14,645 bases of DNA from Deltaproteobacteria bacterium (GTDB lineage Bacteria > Desulfobacterota > BSN033 > UBA1163): positions 1-14,645 of the forward strand of contig VGSD01000012.1 of assembly GCA_016875155.1 (NCBI GenBank), written 5' to 3'. This document shows, one piece after another, positions 7,958 to 13,973 of this stretch. Below the pieces are notes generated by a model. The model searched no databases. It was not told the DNA's origin and was given only the letters and a program-made list of their open reading frames with translations. Position 1 is the first letter of the stretch; each line of letters begins with the position of its first letter. A program made the position numbers and the translations under genes.

Positions 7958-8049
7958 CGAAGCTCGTATCGATGCTCGTTTGTCGAAACTGGAGGCCCGA
8001 AATTTTTTCGAGAATCGAACTCGCGTTTCTTGCTTCGATACGAGTATCG
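7958..8049. repeat. TCGA-rich imperfect palindrome cluster
   Basis: Two 21-base arms (7958-7978 and 8029-8049) are inverted copies matching at 16 of 21 positions, with a perfect 10-base core CTCGTATCGA / TCGATACGAG. Between them lie a CGAAA/TTTCG hairpin (7998-8010) and a CGAG/CTCG hairpin near 8009-8023. The stretch is non-coding and looks like a degenerate REP-type repeat unit. Confidence 0.6.
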
Positions 8050-8139
8050 TCACTGTAAACGTATTCTTATAACCTTTACCTCCCCAACATGTCCCAAATT
8101 ATTCAACTTTTTTCCCTCCCCTGTCAATTAAAAATTTTT

Positions 8140-8180
8140 CTTGATTCTTTATGTGTTTTCGGTAAAGAATTCATATCAAG
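8140..8180. promoter_or_regulatory. Dyad in the acyl-CoA dehydrogenase upstream region
   Basis: ATTCTTTA (8144-8151) and TAAAGAAT (8163-8170) are perfect inverted copies, and CTTGAT (8140-8145) is mirrored by ATCAAG (8175-8180). The dyad is 43 bases before the ATG and overlaps the best -35-like TTGATT, so it may be an operator. The bound regulator is not in the window. The rest of 8050-8139 is AT-rich without further recognised sites. Confidence 0.45.
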
Positions 8181-8222
8181 CCTGCATTGTACCGAGAAAA
8201 TTTCAATTAAGGGGGGAAAGCC

Positions 8223-9452
8223 ATGTTTGACATTCTATTGACCCAAGAGGAGAGGAAGTTAAAGCAAGAGGTAAGAACTTTTGTCAAAGAGAAAGTCCCG
8301 AGTTCCCTCATCCGGGCGATGGATGCAGAGGAGGTGAAGTATCCGAAAGAGTATATTACAAGCCTGGCTGGGCAGAATCTTCTTGGGCTTCGTTTCTCTA
8401 AAGAGTGGGGGGGCAGGGGAATGAAGTGGACCGGAGAGGTGGCAGCCATCGAAGAGATCGGGGTGCTCGGATCGGGATTGACCTGCCTTTACTCATTGGT
8501 GAGTATTTGTGGGGAGGCAATCCATCGTTTCGGCACTCCGGAGCAGAAGGAGAAATATCTAAAACCCACCCTCGAAGGTAAACTCTGCTGTGCAGAGGCT
8601 CTCACTGAGCCGCGGGGAGGATCCGACTTTTTTGGGGCAACCACCCTTGCCCGAAAAGACGGAGATTATTATATCCTTGATGGCCAGAAACGTTTTGTTG
8701 TGGGTGCGGAAGGGGCGGACTATTTTATAGTCTATGCAAAGACAGCGCCTGAGGCAGAACCTCACAAATCGATTTCCTGCTTCATCGTTGAGAGAGAGAT
8801 GGGCGTGGAAGTCAAGCATGTTTATGGACTTCTGGGTTCCCGCGGAGGAGGTACAGGCAGACTCTATTTCCGGAACACTAAAGTGCCCGCAAAAAACCTT
8901 GTGGGTCCGTTGAACGGAGGGTTTCTGGTCTTCAATCAGATGATGATTCCAGAACGGTTGACCACTGCCGCAGGAGCACTCGGCATGGCGAGGTGCTGTC
9001 TGGAGATTGCAACGCGATATAGCGATCGGAGAAAAGCATTTGGGGAGACGATTCGCAAATTTGAGGCAGTCAGTTTTAAAATAGCAGATTCAATAGCCAA
9101 ACTGGATGCGGCTCGAAGCCTTGTCTATGTGACGGCAAAACATGTGGATGAGGGATTGGATTCGAGAAAGATCGTCTCCGAGGCAAAAAAGACATCCACA
9201 GAGATGCTCTGGGACGTGGTCAACCATTCGATGCAGGTGATGGGCGGAATCGGATATACGAATGTCTATCCGATCGAGCGTTTCTTCCGTGATGCGAGGT
9301 TACAGATGATCTGGACTGGAACAAACGAGATCATGAACCTCCTCATCCAGCATGAGTTCTATAAGGAGGTCTTGGGGAAGATCGGCGAATCGAGAGATGT
9401 GGAGAGTGACGCAGGTGACCTCGAAGGAGCAGAAGAGAAGGTCTATGAATAA
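8223..9452 (+). CDS. Acyl-CoA dehydrogenase, isovaleryl/long-chain active-site type
   Basis: This FAD enzyme of 409 residues oxidises an acyl-CoA at alpha-beta and passes electrons to ETF. Fold signatures are [20 protein letters not shown] (122-141), the beta-domain segment [38 protein letters not shown] in helix G-H, and [20 protein letters not shown] near the end. The usual catalytic Glu in the YEGT motif is replaced: the sequence reads IWTGTNEI, with Thr365 at that place. Instead Glu244 in [13 protein letters not shown] aligns with the helix-G catalytic Glu of isovaleryl-CoA and long-chain acyl-CoA dehydrogenases. ATG at 8223 has an AAGGGGGG Shine-Dalgarno. It is followed by the ketosynthase-like gene after 96 bases and could supply or modify an acyl precursor. 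The exact substrate is unknown. Confidence 0.92.
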   Translation: MFDILLTQEERKLKQEVRTFVKEKVPSSLIRAMDAEEVKYPKEYITSLAGQNLLGLRFSKEWGGRGMKWTGEVAAIEEIGVLGSGLTCLYSLVSICGEAIHRFGTPEQKEKYLKPTLEGKLCCAEALTEPRGGSDFFGATTLARKDGDYYILDGQKRFVVGAEGADYFIVYAKTAPEAEPHKSISCFIVEREMGVEVKHVYGLLGSRGGGTGRLYFRNTKVPAKNLVGPLNGGFLVFNQMMIPERLTTAAGALGMARCCLEIATRYSDRRKAFGETIRKFEAVSFKIADSIAKLDAARSLVYVTAKHVDEGLDSRKIVSEAKKTSTEMLWDVVNHSMQVMGGIGYTNVYPIERFFRDARLQMIWTGTNEIMNLLIQHEFYKEVLGKIGESRDVESDAGDLEGAEEKVYE

Positions 9453-9488
9453 CCAAGTTCCAAGCACCAATAACCAAATAATAACCAA
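9448..9488 (+). repeat. Three exact copies of AATAACCAA
   Basis: The 9-mer occurs at 9448-9456, 9469-9477 and 9480-9488, start-to-start distances 21 and 11 bases. The first copy overlaps the acyl-CoA dehydrogenase stop codon. The unit resembles degenerate AC-rich dispersed intergenic repeats. Confidence 0.6.
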
Positions 9489-9513
9489 TATTACAAAGAA
9501 TAACTCCCCCTTT

Positions 9514-9536
9514 CCCCCTCTTAATTTAAGAAGGGG
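9514..9536. repeat. C/G-rich palindrome before the ketosynthase-like gene
   Basis: CCCCCTCTTAA and TTAAGAAGGGG form an 11-position inverted repeat with one mismatch around a single central T. Its right side runs into the GGGAGG that serves as Shine-Dalgarno of the next gene. It looks like an intergenic dispersed palindrome. Confidence 0.55.
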
Positions 9537-9548
9537 TTGGGAGGTGTT

Positions 9549-10787
9549 ATGGGCGACTGGGACTTAAGCATGACAGCTCGCATTTGTATTACTGGGGTTG
9601 GAGTTGTTTCTTCGATTGGGATCGGGAAAGAGGAGTTTCTTTCGTCCTTAAAGAACGGGAAATCCGGCATCGTTGAGATTAAAACTTTCGATACCCATTT
9701 CTCACGTTCAAAGAAAGCAGGGGTGGTTCAACACTTCCATCCCAAGGATTTTATCCCTGCCAGTAAGATCCGGCGCCTTGACCGGGCAAGTCAGTTTGCC
9801 ATTGCCGCATCGAAACTGGCTTTGGCTGATGCTCAATTTTCAGTGACCCAGGAGAATAGCTCAAGGGTAGGAGTTGTTCTGGGATCGGGTTTCTGCGGAC
9901 TCTCGAGCTCAGAGGAATTCCATCGGGGGCAAGTCTTAAAAGGTTTTTTAGATTTAAACCCGATGCTCTTTCCCAACACCGTTCCCAATGCGGCATCAAG
10001 CCATGTTTCCATCGAACTCGGAATTCAAGGAGTCAATTGCACACTCGTTCAATCCTTCTGTTCGGCAGAAGCGGCCATCACTTTTGCCTGCGATCAAATT
10101 CAAGGGGGAAGAGCAGACCTCATCCTCACAGGCGGCGTGGATGAACTGAGCGAGTTTCTATTTCGTGGATTTTCTGATCTTCATTTATTAGCGACAGATC
10201 AGGGACATGGGGAGAGATCCTGTCCCTACGACCGGATGAGAAATGGACTGATCTTGGGAGAAGGGGCAGGGGTGTTGGCCATTGAATCGGAGAAGCATGC
10301 CCGCTCAAGAGGGGCTAAGGTTTACAGTTATATTCTGGGGTATGGTTTGGTAGGGCAATCCTCAAAGAAAAAAGAACCAGAAGATATCAGCCGATCCATC
10401 ACATTAACCATGAGAGGAAAGGAGAATATCCAGATCGATCATATCAGCGGTGCCGGAAATTCGTCCAGAATACTGGATGAACTGGAAGCCAAAGGGATCA
10501 AGGAGACTTTTTCTTCAGGGGCTTTAGGGATTCCAGTGAGTTCCATCAAATCCATGACCGGAGAAGCCATTGCTTTGGGTGGGATAAGGATGGTAGCGAA
10601 TGTGCTTTCCATGGAACATGGCTTTATCCCGCCAACGATCAATTATCAGTTTCCGGACCCTACCTGCGATCTTAGATATGTCACTCATCAAAAAAAGGAT
10701 CAGGAACTACGAACTATCCTCCATCTTGGGATATCTCCTGGAGAATGTTATTCATCAATTCTGATGGGGCGCGAATGGAACCAATAA
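9549..10787 (+). CDS. Ketosynthase-like protein lacking both catalytic histidines
   Basis: This 412-residue protein has the thiolase fold of FabF-type beta-ketoacyl-ACP synthases: ARICITGVGVVSSIG at the start, NTVPNAASSHVSIELGIQG (143-161), PYDRMRNGLILGEGAGVLAI, and PVSSIKSMTG. The nucleophile is present (Cys171 in QSFCSAEAAI), as is the conserved Lys334. The first His (of AHGTxTxxND) is replaced by Ala302 in SGAGNSSRILD, and the second (of SMxGH) by Glu339. The C-terminal GFGG loop reads LGISPGECYSS. It therefore should not decarboxylate malonyl-ACP in the standard way and may be a chain-length-factor-like partner or an acyl transferase. ATG at 9549 follows GGGAGG closely; ATG at 9570 fits the family N-terminus but has no Shine-Dalgarno. 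It overlaps the next gene. Confidence 0.85.
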   Translation: MGDWDLSMTARICITGVGVVSSIGIGKEEFLSSLKNGKSGIVEIKTFDTHFSRSKKAGVVQHFHPKDFIPASKIRRLDRASQFAIAASKLALADAQFSVTQENSSRVGVVLGSGFCGLSSSEEFHRGQVLKGFLDLNPMLFPNTVPNAASSHVSIELGIQGVNCTLVQSFCSAEAAITFACDQIQGGRADLILTGGVDELSEFLFRGFSDLHLLATDQGHGERSCPYDRMRNGLILGEGAGVLAIESEKHARSRGAKVYSYILGYGLVGQSSKKKEPEDISRSITLTMRGKENIQIDHISGAGNSSRILDELEAKGIKETFSSGALGIPVSSIKSMTGEAIALGGIRMVANVLSMEHGFIPPTINYQFPDPTCDLRYVTHQKKDQELRTILHLGISPGECYSSILMGREWNQ

Positions 10788-11254
10788 CCGGCACAGGAAA
10801 TCTCATCCTCCTCTTTACTCTGATTCATTTTACCCTGGGTCGTTCCTTTTCCGTGCTTTTTGCCATCGTCAATCAGATGTCTGTTTTTATCTATTTTCCG
10901 TTAGCCCTGGCCTATGATTATGTGCAGATTCCCGTTTATGGGATCCTCTTAGAACGATCAAGCAAGAAGTTCTTTGTTGTCCGCTGGCTCACTCACAAAA
11001 CGGATAAGGTGGTCTCCAGTTTAAGCGAGAGACCCCTAATGAAGAAGGTGATGTCTCTCGGCAATATAGGTCTTATTCTTCTTTCTGCCCTTCCCATCCG
11101 TGGTTTCGGAATCCTCTCGGGAAGCATCGTCAGTTTCTTCCTCAAGAAGGGCAGGGTCGAAGGAACAATCTTATTAATGACCGGTTCATTTATAGGGATC
11201 TTCATCATCATGGGAATCGCCAAAGGAGTGTTTAAAATCATTGGACTCTTTTAG
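10775..11254 (+). CDS. Small multi-pass membrane protein
   Basis: The 159-residue protein has about four hydrophobic segments (roughly 8-30, 33-50, 90-115, 120-155) with a basic cytoplasmic-type loop WLTHKTDKV between them. The segment LGNIGLILLSALPIRGFGIL followed by SGSIVSFFLKKGR resembles the Gly/Pro re-entrant pattern of the small multidrug export (PF06695-like) or DedA-like groups, but the match is loose. ATG at 10775 overlaps the ketosynthase-like gene by 13 bases with GGGGCG upstream; an earlier ATG at 10745 has its GGAG too close. Tight overlap suggests the two are co-translated, so it may transport or anchor the pathway's product. No function is assigned. Confidence 0.7.
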   Translation: MEPITGTGNLILLFTLIHFTLGRSFSVLFAIVNQMSVFIYFPLALAYDYVQIPVYGILLERSSKKFFVVRWLTHKTDKVVSSLSERPLMKKVMSLGNIGLILLSALPIRGFGILSGSIVSFFLKKGRVEGTILLMTGSFIGIFIIMGIAKGVFKIIGLF

Positions 11255-11277
11255 AATCTAATAACCTCTCAAACTTT

Positions 11278-11300
11278 CCCTCTCCCCTTGGGGGAGAGGG
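11278..11300. repeat. Perfect G/C-rich hairpin repeat upstream of the FabZ-like gene
   Basis: CCCTCTCCCC (11278-11287) is mirrored by GGGGAGAGGG (11291-11300) around TTG, a 10-bp stem. It is followed by TGGGGGTGAGGGG, which also runs into the start of the next gene. Closely similar hairpins are dispersed in many bacterial genomes. It has no T-run, so it is not an obvious terminator. Confidence 0.7.
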
Positions 11301-11331
11301 TGGGGGTGAGGGGAAATTGAGCAAGATTAGA

Positions 11332-11778
11332 ATGACCGATTTCAATGATATTCTAAAAAGCCTTCCTCATTCTTTTCCTTTTCGGATGATTGATCGAATC
11401 CTCGAGATCGAACCAGGGAAGAAGGCGGTTGCACTGAAAAGTGTCAGTATTGATGAACCCTACTTTTTAGGCCATTTTCCAAGAGAACCCGTCGTACCGT
11501 CCATTCTCATTCTAGAGGCACTGGCGCAGACAGGAGGCATTGCCTTTCATTCATCATTTGAAAAAGAGGAAGAAGGCATTCCCTTTCTGGCAAGAATTGA
11601 CGAATTTCGATTAAGGAAAGAAGTTTCTCCCGGTGATCAGATCACTTTAGAGGCGGAGATACTACACATCTTTTCAAATCTGGCGAAGGTAAAGGTTCGA
11701 GCTAAAGTCGGTGAGGAGATAGTGGCCGAAGGAATGCTGGTTTTAGCCAAAGGGCCGCCCCCAGAATCGCCAGCTTAA
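11332..11778 (+). CDS. FabZ-like 3-hydroxyacyl-ACP dehydratase
   Basis: This 148-residue hot-dog-fold protein removes water from 3-hydroxyacyl-ACP to give the trans-2-enoyl product. LPHSFPFRMIDRILEIEPG (11-29) is the N-terminal signature, and FLGHFPREPVVPSILILEAL (45-64) carries catalytic His48 and Glu62, followed by AQTGG. Both active residues are intact. ATG at 11332 gives the usual FabZ N-terminus; a TTG at 11317 would add five residues and lies three bases from AGGGG of the hairpin repeat. It is preceded by the ketosynthase-like and membrane genes on the same strand. It ends tail-to-tail with the DUF3795-like gene, the two sharing TTAA (11775-11778). Placement beside a His-less ketosynthase suggests a specialised, not housekeeping, lipid pathway. 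Confidence 0.9.
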   Translation: MTDFNDILKSLPHSFPFRMIDRILEIEPGKKAVALKSVSIDEPYFLGHFPREPVVPSILILEALAQTGGIAFHSSFEKEEEGIPFLARIDEFRLRKEVSPGDQITLEAEILHIFSNLAKVKVRAKVGEEIVAEGMLVLAKGPPPESPA

Positions 11779-12194
11779 TTTTTCTTTTTATTTTTAAATT
11801 CACGATTTACTCTATCCAAATTATCTTTCTTTGAGAAAAATGCCTTTACAAAAACCTCATACTCTTCTTTTGATAGAAGATCTTTATACCTTTCAATATT
11901 TATTTGAGTTATTTCGTATGCCTTTTCAATTTTATCGCAGGGATAACTTTCGCATTTTCCACAATTATCAATATTCTTTTCTATACAGCATTCCCTCACC
12001 TTATATTCACATGGTCTATTAAAAGTTTCACATCCATAACAGGCTAATGTTTCTGGAGGGTCTATATTTTCACGCCAGCCGATTTTTTGCCACAAAACAG
12101 CTATTTCTTTCAGTTTTTGTTTATCCTGATTTAAAGTCGCATCATACCGAGGGCAAAAATTACAATCATCTCCGCAACAAGCCAATTTAATCAT
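11775..12194 (-). CDS. Cys-rich DUF3795-like protein
   Basis: The 139-residue protein has eleven or more Cys, arranged as CCGDDCNFCPRYDA at the N-terminus, LACYGCETFNRPCEYKVREC in the middle and NCGKCESYPC, a pattern I associate with the DUF3795 family. Such patterns fit zinc or iron-sulfur binding, but the function is unknown. ATG at 12194 is preferred to the preceding GTG at 12197; AGGA lies about ten bases upstream. It follows the DUF2283 gene by 31 bases and has the low G+C of this block (sample 11881-11940: 16 of 60 bases are G or C). It is convergent with the FabZ-like gene and shares its stop. Confidence 0.75.
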   Translation of the reverse strand: MIKLACCGDDCNFCPRYDATLNQDKQKLKEIAVLWQKIGWRENIDPPETLACYGCETFNRPCEYKVRECCIEKNIDNCGKCESYPCDKIEKAYEITQINIERYKDLLSKEEYEVFVKAFFSKKDNLDRVNREFKNKKKN

Positions 12195-12225
12195 CACATT
12201 TCATCCTGGCTTTTGTTTAACAATT

Positions 12226-12441
12226 TTAAGCGACGTGCCTTTTCAGTTCAATTGAAAGAGGTTTCTGCTCTTTTAACGTGCTGACCTTCAAAATGGAGAA
12301 CCCGATGACATTCCCCTTATCATCAACTTTTTCCATCACTGCATCGTTCTCGGTCTCTTTGAAATAACCAGCTTTTCTTTCAAAGAGAACTTCAAGGTAG
12401 TCTCCTTCCTTGTCGTACCAAACTTTTATTGCTTCCGCCAT
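12226..12441 (-). CDS. DUF2283 family protein, possible antitoxin
   Basis: This 71-residue protein shows the DUF2283 pattern: IKVWYDKEGDYLEVLF, then a hydrophilic ETENDAVMEKVDDKGNVIGF and a short C-terminal tail. Its start overlaps the upstream nuclease-like gene by 16 bases (12426-12441) in another frame, with GAGGTG eight bases before the ATG, so translation is coupled. Small DUF2283 proteins are often found beside toxin-like genes. Antitoxin function is an inference from size, overlap and neighbour. Confidence 0.75.
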   Translation of the reverse strand: MAEAIKVWYDKEGDYLEVLFERKAGYFKETENDAVMEKVDDKGNVIGFSILKVSTLKEQKPLSIELKRHVA

Positions 12442-12740
12442 AGTGTTTCACCTCTTTTCATGGTGTCAGTAAAATATGCAGTTATAATAAAGGGGTCTTG
12501 ACGTCCCCCTTTAACAATAACACACATGTATTTGTTTCCGACAGACGTTTCAGAATAATACCGATAAAAAAGCTCCGCCTCCAAGTCCGATCTTGATCTG
12601 ACAACAATTTCGGGATTTTGCAACGTCTCTCTGATTTTATCAATCTGTCCGTACATTTCAGGATGGTCAAACTCAATATGCTCCATACGCTCATCGGTCA
12701 AACGGATATTTCTGTTAAAGATATCTTCAAACCATTTCAT
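12426..12740 (-). CDS. Putative BECR-fold nuclease (PBECR2-like), possible toxin
   Basis: The 104-residue protein begins with an ILT-type segment IRLTDERMEHIEFDHPEMYG (12-31) with H21 and H26, then IDKIRETLQNPEIVVRSRSD, a YRYYSE strand, and IITAYFTDTMKRGETLW at the C-terminus. This order matches small phage/bacterial proteins of the barnase-EndoU-colicin E5/D-RelE (PBECR2) group, RNases or DNases in polymorphic toxins and toxin-antitoxin systems. I assign the family from pattern memory only. It is first in a two-gene unit with DUF2283, and a dyad (12760-12779) lies 20 bases upstream. Shine-Dalgarno is AAGG, close to the ATG. Confidence 0.6.
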   Translation of the reverse strand: MKWFEDIFNRNIRLTDERMEHIEFDHPEMYGQIDKIRETLQNPEIVVRSRSDLEAELFYRYYSETSVGNKYMCVIVKGGRQDPFIITAYFTDTMKRGETLWRKQ

Positions 12741-12759
12741 ATCCTTTAATCCATTCTAT

Positions 12760-12779
12760 ATGTTTCCTGATCAAAACAT
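12760..12779. promoter_or_regulatory. Dyad upstream of the nuclease-DUF2283 pair
   Basis: ATGTTT (12760-12765) and AAACAT (12774-12779) are perfect inverted copies with an 8-base spacer. The position, 20-39 bases before the start at 12740, fits an autoregulatory operator of a toxin-antitoxin unit. The remainder of the gap to 12878 has no other recognised site. Confidence 0.35.
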
Positions 12780-12878
12780 GTTACCTGAATCATTTCATTT
12801 TACCCAACTTGTCCGTTGCAAACAACTGCCCTCTTCGCAGAAATACAGTGTTCCTTGCAACCAAGGTAAAATAAAGAT

Positions 12879-13487
12879 CTATTTTTTCAATGCAAAAGAA
12901 GTTAATTCCCAACCATAAATTCCAATCCAAACCGGATTATCTTCATGTATCAATTTTACAAAATACTTTGCTTCCGGTGAATACCAATACCACGCTTTAC
13001 CAACCCAATTCCTTCCGCTTTCTCCTATCCCCTCTTGCCTATACTCTATCTTAACAGTATTAAATTTACCCGCCTCAACCATGATGTCTTCCCACCCTAA
13101 AACTGTATAGGTTTCATAGTAAATATTTTCAGGTGAAGCTAAATTTGTTCCACGGGTTGCTCTACTTACAAATCGATCTTTCCCCCAACTCTTTCCAATA
13201 TCTAATGGAAAATTTAAAAGTCTTTTCCTACTCCCTTTATACTCTTTCCGTTTATCTCCCTCTATTGAGTAAAGTATATTAAGAGAGGATTTATCATAAA
13301 TATAAATAGATGTTCCACTTTTTATGGTATAAGTATTTCCATCTGCATTAACAACCATCATAGTGGCTCTTCCCTTAAAATTCCATTTATCTTCGATATT
13401 CCAAACAGGAGTTTCAATCTTCTCTTGTGCATGGACCGTAATAGTAAAAAATAGAATCAAACAATTTAATATAAGAATCTTTTTCAT
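12879..13487 (-). CDS. Secreted protein of unknown function
   Basis: This 202-residue protein begins with a clear Sec signal peptide, MKKILILNCLILFFTITVHA, with cleavage expected after A20 (VHA before QE). The Cys inside it is not in a lipobox. The mature part is rich in beta-strand-like and aromatic sequence, for example WNIEDKWNFKG, YEGSRKR-like basic turns (actual: YKGSRKRLLNFPLDIGKSWG), AWYWYSPEAKYFVKL and a closing WIGIYGWELTSFALKK. I do not recognise a family. ATG at 13487 is used rather than an in-frame ATG at 13523, because it gives the signal peptide directly and follows GGGGGTGGG. It is upstream of the nuclease-DUF2283 pair with a 138-base gap and is not evidently linked to it. Location is probably periplasm or outer surface. 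Confidence 0.7.
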   Translation of the reverse strand: MKKILILNCLILFFTITVHAQEKIETPVWNIEDKWNFKGRATMMVVNADGNTYTIKSGTSIYIYDKSSLNILYSIEGDKRKEYKGSRKRLLNFPLDIGKSWGKDRFVSRATRGTNLASPENIYYETYTVLGWEDIMVEAGKFNTVKIEYRQEGIGESGRNWVGKAWYWYSPEAKYFVKLIHEDNPVWIGIYGWELTSFALKK

Positions 13488-13530
13488 AACACCCACCCCC
13501 TTTTGATTTAATTTTAGTGGCACTTTTTCC

Positions 13531-13650
13531 CTATGTGACTTCTCCTTGCTTGCAATGCACAGCTAACTTTTTCACATCCGAAATGAGGTTTGGATATACA
13601 GCCTCTCGGTGTTGCCACAAAATCTCTCTGTCTTTGAGAAATATTATCAA
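13531..13650 (-). CDS. Possible 39-residue small ORF with consensus Shine-Dalgarno
   Basis: A TTG at 13650 opens a 39-codon frame ending in TAG at 13531. It is preceded by AAGGAGGTGA (complement of 13654-13663), a full 10-base complement to the 16S rRNA 3' end, at a spacing of three to four bases. The predicted peptide starts MIIFLKDREILWQHREAVYP and ends with KQGEVT; it has no signal or membrane segment and no family I know. It ends 43 bases before the secreted-protein gene on the same strand, so it could be a leader peptide or a short independent gene. The alternative is a chance match in AT-rich DNA. Confidence 0.35.
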   Translation of the reverse strand: MIIFLKDREILWQHREAVYPNLISDVKKLAVHCKQGEVT

Positions 13651-13787
13651 CTCTCACCTCCTTCCTACATCGCCAAGAGATTCAGTGGACTTTAATAGGT
13701 TGAATTTGTACAGTAATAATGTTGGCTTATTGAAGTTGTACTGGTGCATAAAATACCATAACCGTTAAATAAGTCAATTATTTTGGG

Positions 13788-13815
13788 GAGATTTCTTAAA
13801 AAGTCCAGAAATCTC
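13788..13815. promoter_or_regulatory. 9-bp perfect hairpin in the 13651-13973 gap
   Basis: GAGATTTCT (13788-13796) and AGAAATCTC (13807-13815) pair perfectly around a 10-base loop. No T-run follows, so it is more likely a binding site or dyad than a terminator. Bases 13651-13787 hold only the small-ORF Shine-Dalgarno and AT-rich sequence without recognised content. Confidence 0.45.
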
Positions 13816-13850
13816 TGATTACATAGATTATGAATTGATTACATCGATTA
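13816..13850 (+). promoter_or_regulatory. Direct repeat TGATTACATNGATTA, possible operator
   Basis: Two 15-mers (13816-13830, 13836-13850) differ at one base and are spaced 20 bases start-to-start, about two helical turns. They begin right after the hairpin at 13788-13815. A TATGAT -10-like box follows at 13860-13865, and TTGATT at 13835-13840 is a -35-like box at a long 19-base spacing. This suggests the methyltransferase promoter with a tandem binding site. Confidence 0.4.
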
Positions 13851-13944
13851 AAATGCATTTATGATAAGAAAATCTCCCTCGCCCCTATTTGAGGCTGTGT
13901 CATAATTCCGTTTATGGTTCGAGAGCCTCACCACGAACGGATAT

Positions 13945-13963
13945 CCCCATTGCGATTTTGGGG
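13945..13963 (+). promoter_or_regulatory. Hairpin near the methyltransferase start
   Basis: CCCCA (13945-13949) and TGGGG (13959-13963) pair with a 9-base loop, 10 bases before the ATG at 13974. The 3' arm is part of the G-rich stretch GGGGTGGGTGG that would serve as Shine-Dalgarno. Just upstream, CCG at 13908-13910 with GTTCG at 13917-13921 can pair with CGAAC and CGG (13934-13940), and GAGGCT/AGCCTC arms surround 13897-13923. Confidence 0.35.
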
Positions 13964-13973
13964 TGGGTGGTTT

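Noticed and set aside
8005..8030. tRNA-like T-arm (CGAG-loop-CTCG with TCGAA)
   Set aside because: No acceptor, D or anticodon arm can be fitted around it; it is part of the palindrome cluster.
7901..8131. Open frame of 76 codons on the plus strand in the divergent gap
   Set aside because: It crosses the TCGA-rich palindromes and has no Shine-Dalgarno; its composition is that of the repeat.
9448..9488. Replication origin iterons
   Set aside because: Only three copies, no DnaA boxes or rep gene nearby.
11278..11313. Terminator after the membrane protein gene
   Set aside because: The stem is strong but no T-run follows on either strand; it fits a dispersed hairpin better.
13517..13768. Plus-strand open frame of 83 codons
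   Set aside because: It starts inside the gap without a Shine-Dalgarno and is antisense to the small ORF; no recognisable protein pattern.
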